A DNA stretch of 64,000 bases, from positions 124,001 to 188,000 of the forward strand of contig CALLNU010000034.1 of assembly GCA_938005465.1 (NCBI GenBank), in the 5' to 3' direction. The notes under the pieces are model-generated. The model was not told where the DNA came from and did no database searches. It saw only the letters and a program-made list of their open reading frames with translations. The translations under genes were made by a program, and so were the position numbers. The DNA comes from an uncultured Collinsella sp. GTDB lineage: Bacteria; Actinomycetota; Coriobacteriia; Coriobacteriales; Coriobacteriaceae. This document shows, piece by piece, positions 26,201 through 34,557 of this stretch (position 1 is its first letter; the number at the start of each line of letters is the position of its first letter).

Positions 26201-27606
26201 CTAAGAAGCTCCAAGCTGCCGAGGGCCTGACCCCGGCTGACATCACGGGCAAGTTCACCTTTACCGTGACCGCCGACGAGGCTGGCGCCCCGATGCCCGG
26301 GCGCACGACCGCAACCAACGACGCGGCTGGCAACGTGGACTTTGGCAAGATCCACTTTACGCTCGAGGACCTCAACCGCGCTCTGGGCGTGACGGACGAT
26401 GCGACCGATAAGGCCGAGGCAGACGAAGCTGACGAAGCCGAGGCCGACGAGGCAGAGGCCGACGAGGCCGACACCGATGCCAACGCCGACGAGCCCAGCG
26501 ACGAGCCCGAGCCCGCAGCCCCCACCGCTCCGCGCTCGCACACCTTTACTTACACGGTGACCGAGTCCGGTAGTGCCCCTGGCGTGACCAATGACACCAA
26601 CGCCACGCGCAAGGTTTCCTACACCGTGTCTGACGACGGTGCCGGGCATCTGAGCGTCAAGCGCGAAGGCGACGACGGTGCTGCCTTCACGTTTACCAAC
26701 ACCTACGGCGTGGCACCTACCGATTCGTCCGTGACCGATCAGGTCAAGACAGTCAAGCGCCTGACTGGACGCGACCTTGCAGCCGGCGAGTTCACGTTTG
26801 AGCTGCTCGAGGACGGCGTGGTTGTCGCCAGCGGTACCAACGACGCCGACGGCACTGCGACGCTGAGCCCGATCCGCTACGAGGCACCCGGCACGCACAC
26901 GTACACGCTGCGCGAGGCTTGCCCCAACGCGCTCGGCCTGTACAAGGGCGTCACCTATGACGGCACGACCTACACCGTCGTGACCACCGTTTCCGACAAC
27001 GGCGACGGCACGCTGACCGCGACGCACAAGCTCGAGGGAACCACCGAGTCGGCTGGCTTTACCAACAAGTATCACGCCATGCCTACGCAGGTTTCCATCG
27101 GCGCTATCAAGGTGCTCGAGGGACGCGAGCTCAAGAAGGACGAGTTTAGCTTTAAGCTCGTTGGCGAGGGCATCGAGTCCACCGTCACCAACGATGCCGA
27201 CGGTAAGATCAGCTTCGATAAGTTCGAGTACAGCGAGCCCGGCACGCACGTCTACACCATCAGCGAGGTCAAGGGCGACGAGGTCGGTATGACCTACGAC
27301 AGGTCCGTCTTTACCGTGACCGTCAACGTGGTCGATGACGGCGAGGGCAACCTCAGGGCGAACGTCGCCTTTACCAAGGGCGACAAGAGCGTCGAGGGTA
27401 TCGTGTTCAACAACACGTACAAGAAGCCCGAGACGCCCGTGCCGACGCCCGATCCCGGCACGCCCAAGACCGTGACGAATATCGTCAAGACGGTCAAGGG
27501 TTTCCTGCCCACCACGGGTGACCAGCAGGCCGCCGCTCTGCTTATGACATTTGTCATCGCCATGGCCGGCGTCGGAGCCCTGGTTTGGGGTATCCGTAAG
27601 CGCTAG
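20227..27606 (+). CDS. Giant LPXTG-anchored surface protein: VWA domain plus 13 isopeptide pilin-type domains
   Basis: A 2459-residue cell-wall protein. A signal peptide covers about 1-32 (hydrophobic GLLAVILAVVLVLPAAAFA). A von Willebrand A domain follows at about 112-370, with MIDAS residues DASGS. From about 689 to 2394 there are 13 FctA/Spy0128-like domains. Each starts with a Lys in a KxLxGR-like motif, has a Glu in YxLRE or similar, and ends FxNxY: the Lys-Glu-Asn triad of intramolecular isopeptide bonds. An acidic linker rich in EADEADE lies near 2057-2102. LPTTG is at 2427-2431, then a membrane span and IRKR. The likely role is an adhesin or tip/stalk protein attached by sortase. No sortase gene is in the window. 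Domain order suggests an internal duplication. Confidence 0.92.
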   Translation: MSKYTRGLLAVILAVVLVLPAAAFAMLPEANARSSTGMDGPTVSGKIVDPDTTGRWQYWASGGEQDLTTRYVGRIWTDKTVEPAQDEKSDFVTTLSTMSSTSDTTSLVTKPLDIVMVLDASGSMDNDMGDSDSTKRIDALKAAASSFIDTIAEQNKSIKDTNKRHQVAIVKFSGAKKNEIGNDTYRDRQGYTHNYSQTMKSLTPCVDSAATELKNTVGYIEPAGATRADYGLELARDMSGREDAQKVVVFFTDGTPTDVRNFNPTVANNAIVAAKKMKGKGATVYTIGIFDDANPADEPTNYWTSDENKFMHAVSSNYPNATSYTTNELGKRTENSDFYKAASNADELKKVFDDISSSITSGKGSPTQIEDGYDESKSGYITFSDELGDFMQVDTFVSAQINGVPFDEVTKTTKGNTDTYEFSGVAKDLVITVERSANAQQGDIVTVKIPASLIPLIRYHVDMENGIFERTSLNDIKPIQIKYTSSVKDEARNNLFTPDKVLKKYIDDHKDADNQTVYFLANKWSGGELGDVVAEFEPADTNSYYYFQKITPIYTDKECTQRATVKPQGNDVYYYKDEFVAMGANGKPKDDYAVVEFEGHEIASYDGALVKDDGYWSFNKGTARLAYIDQLHTTKDDVEVNGNKTETARDVLNPRWNDLSSVATSTHVHSHLGNNGKIIFSLATKPTTVDTKTDFGLTKVLEGRKWADTDAFEFELSATSDNNAPMPDPATVTVTNADLDKGKAAINFGKITYAEPGEYTYEVREVKGDAGGITYSKNVATFKVAVTVNAKGELKADVEKTSGETKFTNTYSAKTETSLTLEATKKLTGRPMADDEFKFALSYAEHDEVLLDATNKGGKVEFGPLTYTTESLAKLVEEEKASFDDSSDKPTWTIRYTAAEQTGKLPAGVSAAVSAIDAYVTVVDNGDGTLTATADYGDAGNEFVNAYTAAPAEASLVGKKNLQVPDGLTPADITGKFTFTVTGEEGAPMPANASVTNDAKGKVDFGKITFTLDDLNKALGEKPEKREHTFTYTVTESGEVAGVTNDAKLSREVSFTVTDDSKGNLRVSRKPDGNVAFTFTNTYSVTPDEFSVTDQITATKVLTGRELAAGEFSFELVEGEGKDAKVVATGKNAADGKITMSAVKYTKARTHTYTLREVKGNAGGITYSDAKFTIETTITDSGDGTLSATHVLKDVKVAEFKNSYNVTPKSSSVTEQITADKVLDGRDLKAGEFRFELVEGNNVVATGTNNADGKIVMDPVTYTAAGEHTYILRETKAGTTENGITYSTAEYTIVTTVKDNNDGTLSVEHKLQNVDKATFENAYTVTPKSFSVTDQITATKVLTGRDLKEGEFSFELVEGNDVVATGKNDARGKIKMSPIEYTAAGEHTYTLREVKGDAGNGITYDGKTYTIETTITDKGDGTLEAKHVLKGDGEAKFSNSYKPNPGEFSVTDQITATKSLTGRDLKEGEFSFELVEGDKVVATGTNDASGNITMGAVKYTEAGEHTYTLREVNGGTTSKGITYSDTKYTIETTITDNGDGTLSATHELKSATPATFKNTYSVTPLDAELDFDLSKAIDGREWTDGDKFSFTITAPDGAPLPDPATVTVNKHDAKDGIAAINFGKIRYTAAGTYKYEIRENAGNAAGMTYDGHVATAEVTVTENGEGKLTANVTKKESGRFTNTYRTELNYTAAGGLKLSKSLSGRPMTEGQFTFTVTPADEASANALGLLPGANNFKTPATAEATVGLIDILAGHEVKFTQADAGKTFTYTVAEKNDGKPGYTYDDAVRTVTIAVADDGAGTLTATTTVSGGPEGTHTTVHKSGENKVESALVPFHNSYSATTNTPGGTAAQVVATKTLTGRPMADGEFWFGIAYQGELVGYENLKPNIGGHVSFDALHYDTEMLANLEAAGLAHRTDKDGKLAWTINYTAYEDLFGLPNGVSATTWSFGFKVIVVDNGDGTLTATVDYGGVEPLFENVYGADAVDAALAGTKKLQAAEGLTPADITGKFTFTVTADEAGAPMPGRTTATNDAAGNVDFGKIHFTLEDLNRALGVTDDATDKAEADEADEAEADEAEADEADTDANADEPSDEPEPAAPTAPRSHTFTYTVTESGSAPGVTNDTNATRKVSYTVSDDGAGHLSVKREGDDGAAFTFTNTYGVAPTDSSVTDQVKTVKRLTGRDLAAGEFTFELLEDGVVVASGTNDADGTATLSPIRYEAPGTHTYTLREACPNALGLYKGVTYDGTTYTVVTTVSDNGDGTLTATHKLEGTTESAGFTNKYHAMPTQVSIGAIKVLEGRELKKDEFSFKLVGEGIESTVTNDADGKISFDKFEYSEPGTHVYTISEVKGDEVGMTYDRSVFTVTVNVVDDGEGNLRANVAFTKGDKSVEGIVFNNTYKKPETPVPTPDPGTPKTVTNIVKTVKGFLPTTGDQQAAALLMTFVIAMAGVGALVWGIRKR

Positions 27607-27685
27607 GCACGCTGGTAGCGCCCGGGGCCAAAAGGCCCCGGGCGGCCGGCGGGGAGCCAGAAATGTAGCCCCCACCCCACCCCCA

Positions 27686-27726
27686 GCCGCCACGGAGGCA
27701 TCTCCCTCCTCCGTGGCGGCATTTTT
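27686..27726 (+). terminator. Intrinsic terminator of the surface-protein gene
   Basis: A 13-bp stem starting GCCGCCACGGAGG is followed by ATTTTT. Confidence 0.85.
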
Positions 27727-27747
27727 GTGCGTGGGGGAGGTGGGTGC

Positions 27748-27906
27748 GCCACGAAATCGGCCCATCTACTACGTTTGGCCCCTTACCTCCAACCATGCCA
27801 AAAAACGCCATAACATAACCGCAGTTAGAACGCCTGCGGTTATGCTCAAAACGAAGGTATGGTCAGGGGTGTCGAGTCAAACGTAGTAGATGGGCCGGTT
27901 TCGTGG
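27748..27906. repeat. Palindromic repeat B, right copy
   Basis: Arms GCCACGAAAT...CCATCTACTACGTTT are inverted at the right end; this is a copy of 19842-20001. Confidence 0.85.
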
Positions 27907-27999
27907 CGCGCGGTTCCGGCTGATCCCTTGGGGGCGGAGGAAAACGGATCATTTTGGTCCCGTGAGGCTGGCGGAGGCACTCGTGCAGGGCCGCCCGAA

Positions 28000-28153
28000 C
28001 AAAACTATGCCGGTTTACGGGGCTGAGTCACGAGTCCCCAACCATGCCGATATTCGTGAAAATAAAATCGCAGGTAGACGAGCCGTCATTTTGCAGAAAA
28101 CGCGGGTATGGATGGGGGTCCTGAGTTTAGCCCCGTAAACCGGCATAGTTTTG
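28000..28153. repeat. Palindromic repeat A, right copy
   Basis: 25-base perfectly inverted arms (CAAAACTATGCCGGTTTACG and onward); a diverged copy of 19595-19748. The sequence differs at matched positions of both arms, so pairing is preserved. Confidence 0.85.
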
Positions 28154-28213
28154 AAATGGTATTAAATCGGTGGCAGCCATTTTGCTATGCCGGGGCGGTC
28201 AGTCGTTGGGCAA

Positions 28214-28843
28214 CTACCCTCGCAGGTAGGCGATGGCGATCTGCGTGCGGTTGCGCAGGCCCATCTTTGCAAGGATCGAGCTGATGTGGTTGCGCACGGT
28301 GCCTTCGCCCATGTAGGCGGTGGCGGCGATCTCCTTGTTGTCGAGGCCGCGGGCGATGAGCTCGGCGACTTCGAACTCGCGGTCGGTTAGGCCGGCAAAG
28401 GCTGTGGGCCGGCGGGGCGCGTCGGCTTCGGTGCCCGCCCCATTAAAATCGATATCCTCGATCGCCTTGCCCTCGAGCACGCGTTTGCCGTCCATGACCT
28501 GCGCCAACGCCGGCGGAATGGCAGCGACATCGGTCTTGATCAGGTAGCCGCGGGCGCCCAGCTTGAGCGCCGACACAATGTACTCGTCATCCGAGAACGT
28601 CGTCAGAAACACCACGCGCGCCGCAGGGTCGTGCTCAAGGATCTCGCGCGCGGCCGAAAGGCCGTCGCGTCCCGGCATCTGGATGTCGAGCAGCGCAATA
28701 TCGGGTGCGTGCTCGGCGTAGAGCGCCACCGCATCGTTGCCGTTGGCACCGGTGCCCACCACTTCGATCTGCGGCTGGGCGCCCAAGATAATCTTGAGCG
28801 AATCGACCACCAAGCGGTCGTCGTCGACAACGATGAGCCTCAT
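28214..28843 (-). CDS. NarL/LuxR-family response regulator
   Basis: This 209-residue protein has a receiver domain (about 1-120) with acidic pocket VVDDD and phospho-acceptor Asp53 in ALLDIQMPG, then a LuxR-type HTH (about 147-205; LTDREFEVAELIARGLDNKEIA). It is a DNA-binding output regulator phosphorylated by the kinase encoded just upstream, whose stop overlaps its start by 4 bp. The divergent ABC exporter is the likely target, as in linearmycin-type resistance systems. The signal is unknown. Confidence 0.93.
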   Translation of the reverse strand: MRLIVVDDDRLVVDSLKIILGAQPQIEVVGTGANGNDAVALYAEHAPDIALLDIQMPGRDGLSAAREILEHDPAARVVFLTTFSDDEYIVSALKLGARGYLIKTDVAAIPPALAQVMDGKRVLEGKAIEDIDFNGAGTEADAPRRPTAFAGLTDREFEVAELIARGLDNKEIAATAYMGEGTVRNHISSILAKMGLRNRTQIAIAYLRG

Positions 28844-29985
28844 CGGCCCTCATCTCCTTGCTGTTTGGGAACGGTGGCAAACACACGCCAGCCGCCGGCG
28901 CCGGCACGCGGGCCGGCGGTGAAGGTGCCGCCAAGCGCCTCGATGCGCTCGCGCATGGAGGCGAGCCCCATGCCCTCCGCGGTGCCGCGGCCGCTTGCTT
29001 GGACCTCACCCACGCCATCGTCGGTAACAATGAGCTGGTAAAACGACGGATGCTCCATGCACCGTACGGTGACGGTCTGGGCGCAAGCGTGGCGCATGGT
29101 ATTGGAGAGCGCTTCGCGCAGGACCGCTGCAAAGCAGTTAGCGACGTTTGCGGGCGCATGTTCGGCCATAACTTCAAGCTCAATCTGCGGGCCGCCGTCC
29201 GAGCGTGTGCCTTCGACAATGCGTTCGAGCTGCACGGAAAGGTCGACGGCGTTGTCGTTGAGCGCGTGGACGCTGGTGCGCACAAGCTGGAGCGCCTCGT
29301 CAACCGTGCGTTTAACGTCGGCGAAATCGGCGGCGACGCCGGGCTCGTCGGCGTGGACCACGCGCAGGGCTTCGGCCTGCAGTGAGGCGCGCGTGAGCTG
29401 GTGCCCGACGTTATCGTGAATTTCGCGCGCGATGCGGGCGCGCTCGGCCAGGGTCGCAAGTTCGACCTCATAGTCCTGGCGATCGGCGAGGTCGCGGTTG
29501 CGCGCTTCGAGCGCGAGGGCTCGTTCCTGCAGTTCGTCGCGGGTACGGCGCATGCGCTGCTGCTCGCGTTCCAACTGGGCGGTGCGTAGCGATAGCAAGG
29601 TGGCGGCAACCGAAAGGATGGCGGTCAGCAGGAGCGTTCGGGCGGTAAGCGCGTCGGTGCGAAGGTCCGCGATGAGCGCGCAGACACACACGGCGCCAAT
29701 CGCCAGCGCGGGCCAGATTCGTTCACGGCGCACGCGCCGCGCGATGTCATAGAGGGCGAGAGGCGCAAACGGCACAAACGGCGGCAGGACGACTGCCGCG
29801 ATGATGTAAGCGCAGCTCGCGGTCTCGCTCGCGCGCCGGGTGCGTTCCCCCTGTGCGACCTCGGCCAGTGAGGTGGCAATAACGCCAAGGCAAAACGCCG
29901 CGACCAGGTGAGCGTCCACAGCAAGGCCCATGGCGGCCGCAATACAGCACGCCAGAACGATCGATTTGTCGAAAAGCCTGTTCAT
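28840..29985 (-). CDS. Sensor histidine kinase (HisKA_3 family)
   Basis: This 381-residue kinase has about four to five membrane spans in the first 135 residues and almost no extracytoplasmic loop. A coiled coil (about 135-175) follows, then the HisKA_3 dimerisation helix with phospho-acceptor His190 in REIHDNVGHQL, then an ATPase domain (VLREALSNTMRHA, DDGVGE, GMGLASMRERIEALGG). Kinases with so little external domain often sense membrane stress or a partner transporter. I start it at 29985 (MNRLFDK) because the upstream in-frame extension is Arg-rich and lacks membrane-protein character. Confidence 0.9.
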   Translation of the reverse strand: MNRLFDKSIVLACCIAAAMGLAVDAHLVAAFCLGVIATSLAEVAQGERTRRASETASCAYIIAAVVLPPFVPFAPLALYDIARRVRRERIWPALAIGAVCVCALIADLRTDALTARTLLLTAILSVAATLLSLRTAQLEREQQRMRRTRDELQERALALEARNRDLADRQDYEVELATLAERARIAREIHDNVGHQLTRASLQAEALRVVHADEPGVAADFADVKRTVDEALQLVRTSVHALNDNAVDLSVQLERIVEGTRSDGGPQIELEVMAEHAPANVANCFAAVLREALSNTMRHACAQTVTVRCMEHPSFYQLIVTDDGVGEVQASGRGTAEGMGLASMRERIEALGGTFTAGPRAGAGGWRVFATVPKQQGDEGR

Positions 29986-30182
29986 ACGGGTATTGTACGC
30001 GAAGCCGCGCGTGGTGGAGGGACCGCCTGCGCAACCGTGACATTCCTCCCACGCGGCAAATCGGGGACGTCGGCAGGCCACGCGGCCAAGCCTCGCACTC
30101 GTGACAAAGCTCACTGGTGCGCGCCGGCGGCTCCTGCGATGATGCAATCGTACCGGGCCACGACCAACAGAAGGGCCGCCTC

Positions 30183-31121
30183 ATGACAGGCATCGTCCAC
30201 GTCGAAAACCTCGTCAAGCGTTATGACGATCTTATCGCGCTCGACCACTTTAACCTGAGCATCGCCCCCGGCGAGATCTTTGGCCTGCTGGGTCCCAACG
30301 GCTCGGGCAAGACCACGTCCATCAACTGTATCCTGCAGCTGCTTGCCTACGACAAAGGCACCATCGAGCTCTTTGGCGAGCCCATGACGCCCGCCCGCTA
30401 CGACCTCAAGCGCCGCATCGGCGTGGTGCCGCAACAGGTGGCGGTGTTCGACGAGCTCACCGTGCGCGAGAACATCGACTATTTCTGCAGTCTCTACGTC
30501 AACGACCGCAAGCGCCGCCGCGCGCTGGTGGACGAGGCGATCGACTTTGTCGGCTTGGGCGACTTTACGAAGTTCCGCCCCGGCAAGCTCTCGGGCGGCC
30601 TGGCGCGTCGCCTCAACATCGCCTGCGGCATCGCGCACAAGCCCGAGCTCATCTTCTTTGACGAGCCCACGGTGGCGGTCGACCCGCAGAGTCGCAACGC
30701 CATCCTGGAGGGCATCTGCCGCCTGCGCGACGAGGGCGCCACGGTGGTGTATACCAGCCATTATATGGAGGAAGTCGAGCAGATCTGCAGCCGCATCATG
30801 ATCATGGACGGCGGGCGCGTGCTGGCGCAGGGCACCAACGACGAACTCAAGCGCATGATTCAGATGGGCGAGAAGATCGTGATCGAGGTCGGCGAGGTGC
30901 CGAGCGCGGCGCTCGGTGCCGTCGCGAGCCTGCCACATGTCCTGGACCTGTCGGCGACGGCGGGCCAGCTCACGTTTTCGTGCGAGGCGAGCCCGCATAG
31001 CCTGACGGACATTCTCGATGCGCTGCGCTCGCATGACGTGGCGCTTGGCCGCATTTATTCCGAGCCGCCGACCCTCAATGACGTGTTCCTCGAGATCACC
31101 GGCCGCGAGCTGCGCGACTAG
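30183..31121 (+). CDS. ABC transporter ATP-binding protein (ABC-2 exporter, LnrL-like)
   Basis: A 312-residue ATPase with Walker A GPNGSGKTTS, signature LSGGLARRLNI, Walker B LIFFDEPT and H-loop TSHYMEE. A C-terminal extension of about 90 residues is typical of drug and lipopeptide exporters. It drives the two downstream ABC-2 permeases. The start at 30183 follows AGAAGGG. It is divergent from the two-component system across about 200 bp, the arrangement of linearmycin-resistance and similar self-protection loci. The substrate is unknown. Confidence 0.92.
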   Translation: MTGIVHVENLVKRYDDLIALDHFNLSIAPGEIFGLLGPNGSGKTTSINCILQLLAYDKGTIELFGEPMTPARYDLKRRIGVVPQQVAVFDELTVRENIDYFCSLYVNDRKRRRALVDEAIDFVGLGDFTKFRPGKLSGGLARRLNIACGIAHKPELIFFDEPTVAVDPQSRNAILEGICRLRDEGATVVYTSHYMEEVEQICSRIMIMDGGRVLAQGTNDELKRMIQMGEKIVIEVGEVPSAALGAVASLPHVLDLSATAGQLTFSCEASPHSLTDILDALRSHDVALGRIYSEPPTLNDVFLEITGRELRD

Positions 31122-31130
31122 GGGGCAGTC

Positions 31131-32318
31131 ATGTTCAAAACCATCATCACCACGGTCAAGACGCTGCTGCGCCGGCCGAGCACGTGGGTTTGGGGCGCTG
31201 TCTTTCCCGTCGCGCTTTCCACGATGTTCATGTTTATGTTTGCGAACCTCAGCTCCGACGGCACGGTCGACCCGGTGCCGGTTGCTGTCGTGGCGGATGA
31301 GGCTTGGGACGCCTCGACCTTTAAGGACGTGGCGACGTCGCTTGCCCAGGAAGGCGACGACCGGCTGCTCGAGATCCACGAGTGCGATGACGCAGCCGAT
31401 GCGAACCGTGCGCTTAAGGCCGGCGAGGTTGCGGGCATCTATACGGTCGACGATGCGGGCACGCCCAAGCTCACGCTGCTATCGAGCTACGACAGCTCGC
31501 GTGCCTCATCGGTGCTCACCGACCGCAGCATTCTGGAGACGGTGGCAAGCTCGTATACACAAAATGCCGAGCTCATGTACCAGATTGCCCAGGACAACCC
31601 GGCGGCGCTCGCCGACTCGGAGGAGGTTGAGCGCGCCCTGTCGCTCGAGGGCGGCACCCGCCGCGTAAGCCTGACACGCACCACGCCCGATGGCACGGTC
31701 ATCTACTACTACGCGCTCTTTGGTCTGGTGGCGATGATGTCTGCCGAGTTTGCCGCCTTGAGCGTCGTCGATCTGCAGCCCAATCTGTCGGGCCTCGGCG
31801 CGCGTCGCTGCGTGGGCGGCCTTTCCAAGACGGCGTCGCTGGCCGGCATCTTTGTCGGCTCGTGGCTGGTTTCCTTCGCCTCGATGGCGATCGCAATCGG
31901 CTACGTGCGCCTGGTCGTGGGCGTCGACTTTGGCGGGCGCGAGGGACTGTGTTTGGTGGGCGGCGCCGCTTCCGCGCTTGCCGCCACAGGCCTGGGACTC
32001 TTTGTGGGCACGCTTCCCGTTAAGGGCGGCAAGGCGTCCAAGTCCGGCATCCTCACGGGCTTTGCTACCACGTGCGCCCTGTTCGCTGGCCTCTACGGCG
32101 AGCCGGCGATGGCGCTTGCCGACGACGTCGCCCGCGCCTGCCCGGCCGAGTGCTGGCTCAACCCCGTCAAGCTTATCTGCGACATGTTCAACCGCCTGTA
32201 TTTCTTTGAAGACTTGGGACCTTTTGCCGTTCGCGCCGGCGCGCTGGTCCTCATGACGCTGGTGTTTGTTGCCGCCGCCACGCTGATTTTTGGAAGGAGC
32301 CGCTATGAGCACCTTTAA
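31131..32318 (+). CDS. ABC-2 type permease subunit 1
   Basis: A 395-residue permease. One membrane span near 20-38 is followed by a large extracytoplasmic domain of about 150 residues (with YSYDSSRAS-like polar stretches), then five spans from about 200 to the end. This is the ABC2_membrane_3 layout. It begins nine bases after the ATPase stop and overlaps the second permease by 14 bp, so the three genes form one operon and probably a heterodimeric exporter. Confidence 0.88.
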   Translation: MFKTIITTVKTLLRRPSTWVWGAVFPVALSTMFMFMFANLSSDGTVDPVPVAVVADEAWDASTFKDVATSLAQEGDDRLLEIHECDDAADANRALKAGEVAGIYTVDDAGTPKLTLLSSYDSSRASSVLTDRSILETVASSYTQNAELMYQIAQDNPAALADSEEVERALSLEGGTRRVSLTRTTPDGTVIYYYALFGLVAMMSAEFAALSVVDLQPNLSGLGARRCVGGLSKTASLAGIFVGSWLVSFASMAIAIGYVRLVVGVDFGGREGLCLVGGAASALAATGLGLFVGTLPVKGGKASKSGILTGFATTCALFAGLYGEPAMALADDVARACPAECWLNPVKLICDMFNRLYFFEDLGPFAVRAGALVLMTLVFVAAATLIFGRSRYEHL

Positions 32319-33510
32319 GACCGCGCTTCGCATGGCGCTGGCACACCCGTTCTACCTGCTCATCTACACGGTGTTCATTTCGCTGATGGGCGTATTCATC
32401 GCGGCATCGGTGAGCTGGAACTCGTCGCAGCTCACCGAGTACAAGCCCTACGACGCCAACGTGATCGTGGTCGACCGCGATGGCAGTGATCTTTCACGTG
32501 CGCTCACCAAGCACCTAGGTTCGCGGTTTGACCTGGTCACGGGCGTCGGCGATGACACGTACGACCTTGCGGACGCGCTCTCCAAGAGCAACAGCGCCAA
32601 GGGCAGCGCCGACTGCGTGTTCTTTATCCCGGAGGGGTTCGAGGACGACCTGGTCGCGGCTGCCCGCGCGGGGGAGTCCCTGCCCAAGCTCGATGTGACC
32701 TACGGTGCCGGCACTATGGCGGCGGCGCTTTCGTCTGCCGAGGCCTCGCGCTGGATCTCGCTCGCGGGCGCTGCGGCGGCGCTTGAGCCCGCTGCTTCTA
32801 ACGGCGACGTTGCCAAGGCCGCCGAGCATGCCGCTGCAAAGCGCGCGGAGGTCCAGATCGAGCAGGTCAAGGTCGACTCGACTGCTGCCGCCACGCTCGA
32901 GTCGTACTTCAACTTTGGCGCGTACGCGATTATCTCGTCGGTCATCGTGTCGGTGGGACTGGTGTTCTCGGGCATGAACGAGCCCGAGCGCGTGCGCCGC
33001 ATGGATGCCAGCCCGGTCTCCGAGCGTCAGCGTTCGCTTGCCGTGTTTGCGGCCGCCGCCGTGCTCACCGTCTGCATTTGGCTCGTGTCGAGTATGATGG
33101 GCGTCGTGGGCTTTGCCGGCGCGGTTGCCGAGGTCGGCGCGGGTCGTGTGTGTCTGGCGCTGGCGGCGACGTTTGCCCTGGCGTGCACGCCGCTGGCCGT
33201 TGGCTTTGCGTTGTCGAGCCTGGGTGCGCGCGAGGAGCTGCTCAACGGTGTGGGCAACTTACTCGGCATGCTCATGACGTTTTTGGGTGGCGCCTGGATG
33301 CCGCTGTCGCTGATGGGCTCGGCCGTGCAGACCGTGGCGCACTTTGTGCCGACATATTGGATGAACGACGCGATTGGCAAGGCGCTTGCCTCGGATTTGA
33401 CGTCCGCCGTGCTGGGGGACATCGCCTGCGACCTGGGCGTCACCGTGCTCTTTGCCGCGGCCATCGCCGCCGTAGGCCTAGCCCTCGCACGCACCAAATC
33501 CCACGCCTAG
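32305..33510 (+). CDS. ABC-2 type permease subunit 2
   Basis: A 401-residue permease with the same plan as the previous gene: first span near 14-36, external Ala-rich domain, then spans from about 205 onward. The start at 32305 follows GGAAGGAG inside the end of the previous gene. The pair with the ATPase matches LnrLMN-type exporters. Paralogy with subunit 1 is weak at sequence level but clear in topology. Confidence 0.87.
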   Translation: MSTFKTALRMALAHPFYLLIYTVFISLMGVFIAASVSWNSSQLTEYKPYDANVIVVDRDGSDLSRALTKHLGSRFDLVTGVGDDTYDLADALSKSNSAKGSADCVFFIPEGFEDDLVAAARAGESLPKLDVTYGAGTMAAALSSAEASRWISLAGAAAALEPAASNGDVAKAAEHAAAKRAEVQIEQVKVDSTAAATLESYFNFGAYAIISSVIVSVGLVFSGMNEPERVRRMDASPVSERQRSLAVFAAAAVLTVCIWLVSSMMGVVGFAGAVAEVGAGRVCLALAATFALACTPLAVGFALSSLGAREELLNGVGNLLGMLMTFLGGAWMPLSLMGSAVQTVAHFVPTYWMNDAIGKALASDLTSAVLGDIACDLGVTVLFAAAIAAVGLALARTKSHA

Positions 33511-33835
33511 CCACCTAGTCATCGGGTACTCATTGGGGACAGACTTAAACGACCAAGAGTGGTCATTGGGGACAGACTTAAACGACTAGTCATTGGGGAC
33601 AGTCTTTGCCGATCGGCTGTTTTGCCGGCTGGGTTGGCAAAGACTGTCCCCAACTGCCGGTAGGAAAGGAACGTCCCCAACTGCCGGGTGGCGAAAGAGT
33701 GTCCCTAACAGCTAGTCATTTAAGAACGTCCCCAATGACTAGTCTGAAATAAAATCCAGGCCTCGCTCCAAAATAGTTCGCCATGGTTTACTATTACGCT
33801 CATAAAGTAGTACGAGGCTAACAACGGGGGATACC
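33511..33835. repeat. Cluster of GGGGACA-type interspersed repeats
   Basis: Copies of CATTGGGGACAGACTTAAAC begin near 33531 and 33563. Inverted arms of 16 bases (GGGGACAGTCTTTGCC) lie at 33595-33610 and 33636-33651, and CTAGTCATT with AATGACTAG at 33712-33742. Related copies occur at 37223-37250, 45640-45675 and 63770-63870. The end of this region holds the promoter and GGGGGA ribosome binding site of the next gene. Confidence 0.75.
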
Positions 33836-34549
<714 letters not shown>

Positions 34550-34557
34550 GCGGCGCC

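Larger units (their letters stand above)
27607..28213. other. Intergenic region downstream of the surface protein
   Basis: It holds a GC-rich hairpin at 27619-27644, a strong terminator at 27686-27726, repeat B at 27748-27906 and repeat A at 28000-28153. No gene is seen. Confidence 0.7.
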
